Part shown: positions 28,018 through 34,594 of the stretch, piece by piece | How positions within the stretch are numbered: position 1 is the first letter of the stretch | Layout: every line of letters starts with the position of its first letter | DNA from: Sphingomonas psychrotolerans | GTDB taxonomy: Bacteria > Pseudomonadota > Alphaproteobacteria > Sphingomonadales > Sphingomonadaceae | NCBI RefSeq assembly: GCF_002796605.1 | Contig: NZ_CP024923.1 | Span: 1,674,001-1,738,000, forward strand | Direction of reading: 5' to 3' | Length of the DNA: 64,000 nt | Program-made: the position numbers and the translations under genes | Notes under the pieces: model-generated | Seen by the model: the letters and a program-made list of their open reading frames with translations, nothing else | Told to the model about the DNA's origin: nothing | Databases searched by the model: none

Positions 28018-28790
28018 CCGGCTGGAGCGATCCGCTGCTCCTGCTCGGCGTCGCGACTGCGCGGATCGCAGTCGCGTTCATGCTGATGCCGATCTTCTCG
28101 CCCGATCTGATCCCGGCGATGGTGCGCAACTCGATCCTCGTGTCGCTCGGTATCGTCTCGTTGATGCTCCAGCCGTCGCTGGATGTTTCGATGATGGGCC
28201 CGGGTCAATGGGCGGCGATGTTCGCCAAGGAAGTATTCGTCGGGCTGATCATCGGTTTCTTCTTCGGCTCGGTGCTGTGGGCGCTCGAGGCAGCGGGGCA
28301 GATCATCGACACCAAGGTCGGCGCGACGATGGCGCAGATCGTCGATCCGCTATCTGGGCACCAGACCTCGCTCAACGGCGCATTCCTCGGCCGACTCGCG
28401 GGGATCGTGTTCATCTTCTCGGGCGGGCTCTCGCTGCTCGTCCATGTCCTGATGGAGAGCTATGCGCTGTGGCCGGTCGCCGCGCCGATGCCGACGCTCG
28501 ACGCGCGCGGGCTGGGCCTGTTCGAGGCCGAGTTCGGCCGGCTGATGGTGCTCGCTACCTTGTTCGCCGCACCGGTCCTGACCGTGCTGTTCCTGATCGA
28601 CCTCGGCCTCGGCCTGATCAACCGCTTCGCCCAGCAGCTCAACGTCTTCACCTTGTCGATGTCGATCAAGGCATTCGCCGCCACGGCGATCGTCCTGCTG
28701 CTGGTAGGCTCGTTCATCGAGGCGATCACCCGTGACATCCTCAGCCGCCCCGATCTGATCCTCAACATTCTGCGCGGGCTTGTCCATTGA
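28014..28790 (+). CDS. sctT: T3SS export-gate core protein SctT
   Basis: The 258-residue FliR/YscT-family protein begins at GTG in a GTGA overlap with sctS. It has about six membrane helices and the conserved IGFFFGSVLWALEAAGQIID region with DPLSG. It completes the SctRST core. Its stop overlaps the possible TTG start of the LuxR-type gene that follows. Confidence 0.95.
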   Translation: MTGWSDPLLLLGVATARIAVAFMLMPIFSPDLIPAMVRNSILVSLGIVSLMLQPSLDVSMMGPGQWAAMFAKEVFVGLIIGFFFGSVLWALEAAGQIIDTKVGATMAQIVDPLSGHQTSLNGAFLGRLAGIVFIFSGGLSLLVHVLMESYALWPVAAPMPTLDARGLGLFEAEFGRLMVLATLFAAPVLTVLFLIDLGLGLINRFAQQLNVFTLSMSIKAFAATAIVLLLVGSFIEAITRDILSRPDLILNILRGLVH

Positions 28791-28816
28791 CCGCCGCCGC
28801 CTCCGCGCCAATCCCG

Positions 28817-29155
28817 ATGACCGAGGACGAACGCCTCGCCGCGATCGCCGAGCTGCTGCGCAAGGCCGATGCGATGCCCGGCGCGCCCGAGCGCGTTGCT
28901 TTGGGTGAGCACATGATCGAGGCGGCGCGCGTGCCCAGGCGGCATCGCGAAGCGCTGCTGCGGCTCACGCCGACCGAGATCACCTGCATCCGTTTCCTCG
29001 GCTGGGGCCGCTCGAACGGCGACATCGCGACCTTGCTGCTGATGGCGGAGAACACCGTGCGCGTGCATCTCTCCAACGTCGCGCGCAAGCTCGAGCTCGA
29101 CGGCATGCGCGAGCTGGCGGCGCTGGCGGGGCTGTTATTCTACCCCTCGGATTGA
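28817..29155 (+). CDS. LuxR/GerE-type transcriptional regulator at the end of the sctU operon
   Basis: The protein has 112 residues from ATG 28817 (122 if TTG 28787, overlapping sctT, is used). The C-terminal half is a GerE helix-turn-helix: LTPTEITCIRFLGWGRSNGDIA followed by ENTVRVHLSNVARKL. The N-terminal part is too short for a classical autoinducer or receiver domain. Its position in the T3SS export operon makes it the likely regulator of the secretion genes, and the palindromic boxes at 11257, 31976 and 33039 are candidate targets. The target link is inference. Confidence 0.8.
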   Translation: MTEDERLAAIAELLRKADAMPGAPERVALGEHMIEAARVPRRHREALLRLTPTEITCIRFLGWGRSNGDIATLLLMAENTVRVHLSNVARKLELDGMRELAALAGLLFYPSD

Positions 29156-29168
29156 GGCGAGGCCTCAC

Positions 29169-29451
29169 TCATCGCATGAAGCCTGCCTTGCGACAGAGGC
29201 GGGCGATTTCCCTGACTCGCGGGTTGCCCGCACCGAGGCGCGCCCGCGTCGCCGGAAGCCGTGCGCAGGCCGCCGCGGCTTTGACCGTCAGCCGGTCGCG
29301 CGGTGCCGTCGACGGCCTCCTGGCTCGCGCACTGATCGCGGAATGCATCACGGTGGGAAGGCTGTTGGCGGAAGGGTCGACGTTGCCGGTATAGTCCTGT
29401 GCCGCAGCAACGCTCTAACAGAATCGCACCCATCACTAGTATAATCTTCAT
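29169..29451 (-). pseudogene. Small exported protein interrupted by an apparent +1 frameshift
   Basis: From ATG 29451 one frame reads MKIILVMGAILL and then runs into a non-protein-like sequence. Shifting by one base near 29415 gives SVAAAQDYTGNVDPS and a well-formed basic domain ending AGFMR with stop at 29169. The joined product of about 93 residues would have a normal signal peptide cut at AAA-Q and two Cys. In the downstream frame a TAG lies at the junction. It may be a pseudogene, a sequencing error or a slippage site. Confidence 0.45.
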
Positions 29452-29483
29452 CGATCGCCATCCCTGCTGGCGTGGGAAACGCC

Positions 29484-30209
29484 TCAACTGAGGCCGTTTG
29501 GTCCCAATCGCATCTTCGCGACGTCAAACCCGAACGCCCCGCGCGCGCCCTTGGCGATCGCCGCCTTGATCGACGGCATTGCTGAAGGCTGCCTCTGCGC
29601 CGCCTGGACCGCTTGGTCGACGAGCAACGCCTGGACGAGCATCGATTCGGCAATTTCCTGCTTCAATGCATCGCTGGCGTTCGCAAAGCCGGGAGCCGTG
29701 CTGATCGCGCGCGCCATCTGGGCGCTCACTGCCCTATAGTCGGACGGCTTGCTGTCGACGGAGCCGCGCACGCCGTAATAAGCGGCCACCAGATACATCG
29801 CCATCGCATCGGCAACATTGTCGGGATTGAGCCCGACCGGGCGCATCGCTCCACCTATTTCGGCCACGAGGTCACGGCGCGCGAACGTCCGCTGCAAGTC
29901 TGCCGCACCGGCTGGATCCACCCGCCTCAGCCGAGCGACGAACTGCTGCATGTTGCGCTGGCGCACTGCCGTGTTCGGTCGGTAGGTGATCGCCGCACGA
30001 TTTACGGCCGCGCCGCGGGGAACGCGAACCGCCGACCGGAACGCCCGCTGGCTGCCCGCGCGCGCCTCTTCCGATTGAATCAGCGCACCCTGCGACAGCG
30101 AATTGGTGAGCATGCCCATATCGAAAACGCCTTGGGCAGAGGCGGGAACAGGCGCCAGAGCGAAGACGCCGGACAGCGCCCCCGGCAACAAGATTTTCCA
30201 AGCCGACAT
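29484..30209 (-). CDS. Exported DUF6683-like protein, first of three paralogues
   Basis: The 241-residue protein has a signal peptide (cut near ASAQ) and the family core YRPN...RQRNMQQFVARLR, DPAGAADLQ, GLNPDNVADAMAMYLVAAYYG and a C-terminal GFDVAKMRLGPNGLS. The start follows GGAGAGGTGAC. It is clearly paralogous to the next gene along most of its length and more distantly to the gene at 32304. The closest family I can name is DUF6683, whose role is unknown. The signal peptide points to periplasm or outside rather than type III export. Confidence 0.75.
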   Translation of the reverse strand: MSAWKILLPGALSGVFALAPVPASAQGVFDMGMLTNSLSQGALIQSEEARAGSQRAFRSAVRVPRGAAVNRAAITYRPNTAVRQRNMQQFVARLRRVDPAGAADLQRTFARRDLVAEIGGAMRPVGLNPDNVADAMAMYLVAAYYGVRGSVDSKPSDYRAVSAQMARAISTAPGFANASDALKQEIAESMLVQALLVDQAVQAAQRQPSAMPSIKAAIAKGARGAFGFDVAKMRLGPNGLS

Positions 30210-30278
30210 GGTCACCTCTCCGAGAGCGTGGCGCTTGGTAGCCTTAGAGTGGCGATCCGATGGCAGCGCCGACCAGAC

Positions 30279-30296
30279 CAAACGTCCATACGTTTG
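30279..30296. promoter_or_regulatory. Inverted repeat upstream of the 29484-30209 gene
   Basis: CAAACGT-CCAT-ACGTTTG is a perfect 7-bp inverted repeat 70 bases upstream of the start codon. It differs in sequence from the TARTCG box. It could be an operator for this paralogue. Confidence 0.4.
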
Positions 30297-30350
30297 ACCA
30301 CCCACTCGGATCGCCGATCAGGAGCATCGGCGCCAGTCCAGCCCGCCGCC

Positions 30351-31085
30351 TCAACTGAGGCCGTTCGGCCCCAGCCGCATCCGCGTCACGTCGAACCCGA
30401 AGGCCGCGCGCGACCCCTTTGCGATCGCCGCCTTGATCGCCGGCATTGCCGATGGCTTCTTCTGGGCCGCCTGCACCGCCTGGTTCGCGAGCACCGCCTG
30501 GATCATCATCGACTCCGCGATTTCCTGCTTCAGCGCGTCGCTGGCCCCGGCAAAGGTGCCATTGGCGCTGATCGCCCGCGCCATCTGCGCGCTCACTGCC
30601 TTGAACTCGGCCGGTTCGCCGTCGGTCGAGCCCCGCACGCCATAATAAGCGGTGACTAGATAGGTAGCCATCGCATCGGCGACATTGTTGGGGTTGAGTC
30701 CCACCGGACGCATCAGGCCGCCCATCTCCGCGATGGGATCGCTGCGCGCGAACGAACGCTCGAGTTCGGTGGCACTGGTCGGGTCCACCCGACGGAGCCG
30801 GCTAACGAACTGCGCCATGTTGCGCTTCCGCACCGCCATGCTGGGGCTGTAGTGAATCGCGTCGCGGTTGATCGCGGTCGTCCGAGGGGTACGGCTGAGC
30901 GAGCGGAAGACCGGCAAGCTGCTCGCCCGCGCGCTCTCGGACTGCGTACTGCCCCCTTGGGAGAGCGTGTTGGTGAGCATTCCCATGTTGAACGCGCCCT
31001 GTGCCCAGGCAGGTGCGGGCGCGAGAAGGAGAGCCCCGACGGCCCCGAGCACGACCTTTCGCAGCGTAATTTTCGAAACTGGCAT
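30351..31085 (-). CDS. Exported DUF6683-like protein, second paralogue
   Basis: The 244-residue protein begins after GGAGGTGACT and has a signal peptide (APAWAQ). It shares with the preceding gene FNMGMLTNTLSQG, YSPSMAVRKRNMAQFVSRLRRVDP, NVADAMATYLVTAYYGVRGS, DALKQEIAES and the C-terminal MRLGPNGLS. The pair is a recent tandem duplication. No catalytic motif is visible. A terminator-like hairpin separates it from the gene upstream. Confidence 0.75.
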   Translation of the reverse strand: MPVSKITLRKVVLGAVGALLLAPAPAWAQGAFNMGMLTNTLSQGGSTQSESARASSLPVFRSLSRTPRTTAINRDAIHYSPSMAVRKRNMAQFVSRLRRVDPTSATELERSFARSDPIAEMGGLMRPVGLNPNNVADAMATYLVTAYYGVRGSTDGEPAEFKAVSAQMARAISANGTFAGASDALKQEIAESMMIQAVLANQAVQAAQKKPSAMPAIKAAIAKGSRAAFGFDVTRMRLGPNGLS

Positions 31086-31111
31086 AGTCACCTCCTGCCG
31101 CCGCAACGCAT

Positions 31112-31140
31112 AAAGGGGGCTGATGGTCTCAGCCCCCTTT
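31112..31140 (-). terminator. Strong hairpin between two minus-strand genes
   Basis: AAAGGGGGCTGA and its perfect complement form a 12-bp stem around a 5-base loop. On the minus strand the 3' arm ends in TTT; on the plus strand it is followed by TTTCGCTTTT. It would terminate transcription from the gene at 31167-31796. Confidence 0.75.
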
Positions 31141-31166
31141 CGCTTTTGATCAAGTGGGTATGGGGC

Positions 31167-31796
31167 TCAGCCCTTGCGTGCCGAGTTGGAGAGGCCTTCG
31201 CCGACGGTCTTGATCGCGTTGGTCGCGGCGTTCATCAGGATGCCGAATTCCTGCGACTTGGCGCCGAATTTCGCAGTCAGCGAAGGCGACTTGTCGGTGA
31301 TTTTGTCGGCCATCGAGGACATCTCGCCAGCCATCTTGTCGAGCTTCTCGCCGAGCGCTTCGGCGAGCGCCATCAGCCAGCTCTGGCCGCTGCTGCCGGC
31401 CTTGCCGCCCTTGCCGCCGGCACGTGCGGCCTTGGCGTCTTCGCCATCCGCCATCTGGGAAACCATGCGGTTGATTGCGTTGTCGAGTTCGCGGTTCGCC
31501 TCGCCCTGCTCCGCCGGCGATGCGTTGAATGCTTCGGCAAAACCGCCGACTGCTTCGGAGAGATTCTGGCGAACGCCGGCCTTGTCGCCCGTCGCGGCGC
31601 AGAAGGCACCCTGCGCCATATCGATCGTCGACTGCGGCAGGCCCAGTTTCTCGCCGAGCTGCTGGATGACCTGCTGGCCGATCGCCGACATCAAGGTGCG
31701 CGCGGCGAGCGATGCCCATCCGGCGGGTCCCATGGCGAGCTGGGCGAGCGAAAGCGGATTGGTGAGCTGGCTGGTGAAAGAATTGATGAACGACAT
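31167..31796 (-). CDS. Helical protein, candidate T3SS-secreted filament or translocator subunit
   Basis: The 209-residue protein starts after GAGGAGG and has no signal peptide. Residues about 15-45 include an Ala/Leu-rich segment, a Gly/Lys linker near 125-140, then amphipathic helices ending KSQEFGILMNAATNAIKTVG and a basic tail. A C-terminal helix of this kind recalls EspA/SseB-like secreted filament proteins, a resemblance I judge only by eye. Two inverted repeats lie upstream, one of them the shared box. No other translocator candidate is visible in the window. Confidence 0.5.
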   Translation of the reverse strand: MSFINSFTSQLTNPLSLAQLAMGPAGWASLAARTLMSAIGQQVIQQLGEKLGLPQSTIDMAQGAFCAATGDKAGVRQNLSEAVGGFAEAFNASPAEQGEANRELDNAINRMVSQMADGEDAKAARAGGKGGKAGSSGQSWLMALAEALGEKLDKMAGEMSSMADKITDKSPSLTAKFGAKSQEFGILMNAATNAIKTVGEGLSNSARKG

Positions 31797-31925
31797 GGTC
31801 TTGCCTCCTCTACGACTGGCCGGCCATCCGGCTTCGTGGCGATCTGGCGGAGCCGCTTGGCCACCGTCGACGACCATAAAGCACGAAAGGCGAAGGCCCC
31901 GCGCTCCGCGTTTCGATTAGACCGC

Positions 31926-31942
31926 CTAATCAAAAGGATTAG
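31926..31942. promoter_or_regulatory. Inverted repeat CTAATC-N5-GATTAG
   Basis: A perfect 6-bp inverted repeat with the spacer AAAAG lies 130 bases upstream of the 31796 start. It is in the same 258-base intergenic region as the TARTCG box, 34 bases away. It may be a second operator or part of a minus-strand promoter. Confidence 0.4.
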
Positions 31943-31975
31943 TCGTACCGGCGGCTGAACCACGTCCTCCGTGTG

Positions 31976-31990
31976 TAGTCGGAGCGACTA
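31976..31990. promoter_or_regulatory. TARTCG-N3-CGAYTATGG box, second copy
   Basis: TAGTCG-GAG-CGACTA followed by TGG. It lies 64 bases before the small plus-strand gene at 32055 and 180 bases from the divergent gene starting at 31796. It shares the core, the 3-base spacer and the TATGG extension with the copies at 11257 and 33039. Confidence 0.6.
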
Positions 31991-32054
31991 TGGAACCGCA
32001 GGCGCCGACGGGCGATATCCAATGACCGAGTCATGAGATGAGGAGTAGCGCGGC

Positions 32055-32291
32055 GTGTCGATATCCGTTGGAGTATCCGTGGGCGGCGCCCGATCGCGCG
32101 GCGTGGGCGCGGAAATCGCCAGCCCCAGCGAGCGTCGTACCGACGACGCCTGCGCGGCGCAGGATGCAGCAACCGAAAGCCTGTCGCACGGCCTGTCGCG
32201 GCACCACAGCCCGGCACTCGACGCCGATGGCCCACTCGATCGTCTGGCGCAGCAGCCGAGTCCGCTCGATCGCCTTGGCAAGGCGCGCTAG
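32055..32291 (+). CDS. Small Ser/Ala-rich protein, possible T3SS substrate or chaperone
   Basis: The 78-residue product begins at GTG after GAGGAG and ends 12 bases before the next gene. It is polar, Ser/Ala/Asp-rich, with no hydrophobic signal and no recognised family. The conserved box 64 bases upstream, the ribosome site and close linkage to the next gene argue that it is real, though its short length leaves doubt. Low-complexity N-termini of this kind are common in type III substrates. Confidence 0.45.
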   Translation: MSISVGVSVGGARSRGVGAEIASPSERRTDDACAAQDAATESLSHGLSRHHSPALDADGPLDRLAQQPSPLDRLGKAR

Positions 32292-32303
32292 AACCGCGCG
32301 CGA

Positions 32304-33041
32304 ATGGGCCCGAAGACAAGTATGCGTGCACGAAACGCGATCCGCCTGGCGATCGGCAGCTTGCTGATCGGCTGCGCGACACCCGCCGCAGCGCAGGAAG
32401 GCGTCGACTGGAGCGGCCTGATGATGGGCATCGCCCATGGCACAGCGATGGACGAGGCGGCGCGCGAATCGGTCTCCAGCGATCGCCGGACCGAGGCGCG
32501 CAGGCCAGCCGCCACGACGAGCCTGACGTACCGCCCCTCCCTCGAGCGACGCCGCGCCAATTACGCGCGGTTCGTCGCGAAAGCGCGTGCGCAGGATCCG
32601 CGAGGCGCCGCGTCGCTCGAAAAGGACCTGTCCGCGTCCGATCTGATCGCGAAAGCGGCACCCGAACTCACGCGATATGGCTTTCGCGTCGACCATGTCG
32701 GCGATGCCTATGCAGCGTGGTGGCTCAACGCCTGGCTCGCCGTGCGCAAGCGGACCGACACGCCCCCGATACGGCAGATCGCCGCAGTGCGCGCGCAAGC
32801 CGCAGAGGCCATGGCAGCGGTCCCGGAGATCGCCAACGCGAGCGACGCCGCCAAACAGGAAATGGCGGAAGCCAATCTGCTCCAGTCGCTGCTGATCGGC
32901 GCGGCACTCGAACACGCCAAAAACGACCCCGCTCAGCTGCAACGCATCTCGGACACGCTGCGCCAGGGCGCACGCGCCTCGGGCCTCGATCTCGGCGCGA
33001 TGGACCTGACCGACCGCGGCTTTGTGCCGCGCCCGGGCTAG
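32304..33041 (+). CDS. Exported DUF6683-like protein, third and most diverged paralogue
   Basis: The 245-residue protein has a signal peptide (LIGCATPAAAQ; Cys in GC could also indicate lipidation). ATG 32322 is an alternative start that gives a more standard signal. The core YRPSLERRRANYARFVAKAR, DPRGAASLE, VGDAYAAWWLNAW and ASDAAKQEMAEANLLQ aligns with the two paralogues at 29484 and 30351. It lies on the opposite strand, downstream of the 31976 box. Function unknown. Confidence 0.72.
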   Translation: MGPKTSMRARNAIRLAIGSLLIGCATPAAAQEGVDWSGLMMGIAHGTAMDEAARESVSSDRRTEARRPAATTSLTYRPSLERRRANYARFVAKARAQDPRGAASLEKDLSASDLIAKAAPELTRYGFRVDHVGDAYAAWWLNAWLAVRKRTDTPPIRQIAAVRAQAAEAMAAVPEIANASDAAKQEMAEANLLQSLLIGAALEHAKNDPAQLQRISDTLRQGARASGLDLGAMDLTDRGFVPRPG

Positions 33042-33053
33042 TCGTTGCGACTA
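33039..33053. promoter_or_regulatory. TARTCG-N3-CGAYTATGG box, third copy
   Basis: TAGTCG-TTG-CGACTA followed by TGG, overlapping the stop codon of the preceding gene and lying 93 bases before the ATG of the 33147 gene. Core, spacer length and the TATGG extension equal those of the other two copies. Confidence 0.6.
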
Positions 33054-33146
33054 TGGCCTGCGCCGCCTTCGATCGCCACATGGTTCCTGAACATGGCGCT
33101 AGTCATGGGGGCGTCGTCGCCCGAAGAGGATTTTGGACCTAGAAGC

Positions 33147-33659
33147 ATGACGAGCATCGATCGCCTTTCCGGGCTCTCGCCTCTCTCCCCCACCGGTCCA
33201 GCCGGCGGCGCCGATGCGCGCGGCGCGGCGATCGAGACGATGGGGGAAATCGGCCACCGCGTACTTGCCTGGGTCGACACCGCCAGTCGCGGCAACGGCG
33301 GCGGCGCGCAAGCGTGGAGCCAGACCGCCGGCAACGGCAGCGGCTTCGCGCCCGATCTGGGCGAGCTCGCCCGGCGTGGCGATGTCTATGGACTCGGCGA
33401 GTTGACCAGCGACCTCGCGGCGCGCTTCGGCGGCAGTCCCGCGCAGGAAGGCGCGCTGCGCCGCGCGTTGGACGACTTCACTCGTCAGGCAGTGGTCCAG
33501 ATCGCGGGCCTGTCGGGTGCAGGCGGCGATCAGCAGGTGAGCGGAGTCCGCGCCGCGCTCGACGGTGCTTCGCGTGCCGATGCGCCTGCCGGCCTCGACG
33601 GGGTCATCGCCCGTTTCGAAGCAGCGACTGCCACTCTCGCCGTGCAAAATCGCAGCTGA
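33147..33659 (+). CDS. Unrecognised protein in the T3SS region, possible secreted substrate
   Basis: The 170-residue protein has a Ser/Pro/Gly-rich N-terminus (MTSIDRLSGLSPLSPTGPAG) without hydrophobic signal, then a helical Ala/Arg-rich body. The start is set at the ATG downstream of the third box. The bias of the N-terminus and box control suggest a type III substrate, but there is no recognised domain. It might also be a regulator or gatekeeper of export. Confidence 0.5.
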   Translation: MTSIDRLSGLSPLSPTGPAGGADARGAAIETMGEIGHRVLAWVDTASRGNGGGAQAWSQTAGNGSGFAPDLGELARRGDVYGLGELTSDLAARFGGSPAQEGALRRALDDFTRQAVVQIAGLSGAGGDQQVSGVRAALDGASRADAPAGLDGVIARFEAATATLAVQNRS

Positions 33660-33723
33660 GGCGGAACCTGGCGCGGTTTCGCGCGTGCTAGCAACATGTA
33701 CCCCCGCTCTTGAGAGGTCCTCC

Positions 33724-34572
33724 ATGCCAAGGCCGTTGATGCTGCTCGCCGCCCCCTTGTTGCTGTCGGCGGGCGGAGCGGCGCATGCCGCCGATCAGAA
33801 GGCGGTGGTGGTCTCGGCCGGCAGCGAGCAGGCGATCAAATTGGGCAAGACAGTGATCTCGCGCCCGTTCGGCGCCGAACTGGTCGATCATCTGTCGGTC
33901 GTGGGCAGCTATACGCTGCGCGACACGCGGCTGCATCTGATCCGCGCCAAGGCCGGATCGGAATGCCCCGCCCGCTATGCCGTGATCGTCACGCGCCCCG
34001 GCCAGGAACCACAGATCACCGAGAGCTTCGGCACCTGCAGCGCGGCGGCGCGGCCTCAGCTGCGTCGCGGCGTCTTCACCGTCGCCATGCCCGCCTCGGC
34101 AAGCGGCGGCCCCCTCGTCCGATATCAATATGCCAACGGCCGCATGCATCGGCCCGCGGCGGCGCTCACCCAAGGTGCTGGCAGCATCGGCCCAACCGCC
34201 CCCGCGGCCTCGGCGTGCAAATCGGCGAACGCAATCGATGCGGCAAACCAGGCTCGCGCGCTCGACGCATTCGAGCGTGATTGGCCGAAAGCGTATCGCC
34301 GCACCGGCACGCTCAAGCGCGTCGATCTGGGCCAGAGCGAACTGCGGCGGTTGGTGACCGATTTAGCCTGCATGTCGAGCTGGCCGATCGGCGAGCGTCG
34401 GGTGCCCGAGCTGGCGACGCCCTTATTCCGCAGCCAGCGCCACCGCGGTGCAGCCTTTGCCGCGCTCGAATCGATCCAGCGCGATCCCGACACCGACGCC
34501 AATCTCAAGGCAGTAGCACGCAGCTTCTCCGCCGAGATGCGCTACCGCATTGCGCTGGATCCCCCGCTCTAG
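33724..34572 (+). CDS. Exported protein of unknown function
   Basis: The 282-residue protein has a signal peptide (LLLSAGGAAHAAD). The first half is beta-rich with a Cys pair (SECPARY and FGTCSAA). The second half is helical with another Cys pair (ASACKSA and LACMSSW). It follows the 33147 gene by 64 bases on the same strand. No family was recognised. Four conserved-looking Cys suggest disulfides in the periplasm. Confidence 0.6.
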   Translation: MPRPLMLLAAPLLLSAGGAAHAADQKAVVVSAGSEQAIKLGKTVISRPFGAELVDHLSVVGSYTLRDTRLHLIRAKAGSECPARYAVIVTRPGQEPQITESFGTCSAAARPQLRRGVFTVAMPASASGGPLVRYQYANGRMHRPAAALTQGAGSIGPTAPAASACKSANAIDAANQARALDAFERDWPKAYRRTGTLKRVDLGQSELRRLVTDLACMSSWPIGERRVPELATPLFRSQRHRGAAFAALESIQRDPDTDANLKAVARSFSAEMRYRIALDPPL

Positions 34573-34594
34573 GCGAGGAAGTGCTCACGACCTG

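Noticed and set aside
13391..28790. Interpretation as a flagellar gene cluster
   Set aside because: A secretin, a lipidated SctJ, SctD, needle and rod genes are present, and no hook, rod, flagellin or motor genes were seen. Only the FliO-like gene points to flagella.
29140..29487. A 115-codon minus-strand gene without frameshift
   Set aside because: After the first dozen residues the frame encodes low-complexity Arg/Gly/Gln sequence, whereas the neighbouring frame gives a protein-like mature region.
32031..32942. Minus-strand open frame of 303 codons opposite the third DUF6683-like gene
   Set aside because: The plus-strand gene has signal peptide and family core; the opposite frame has no motif.
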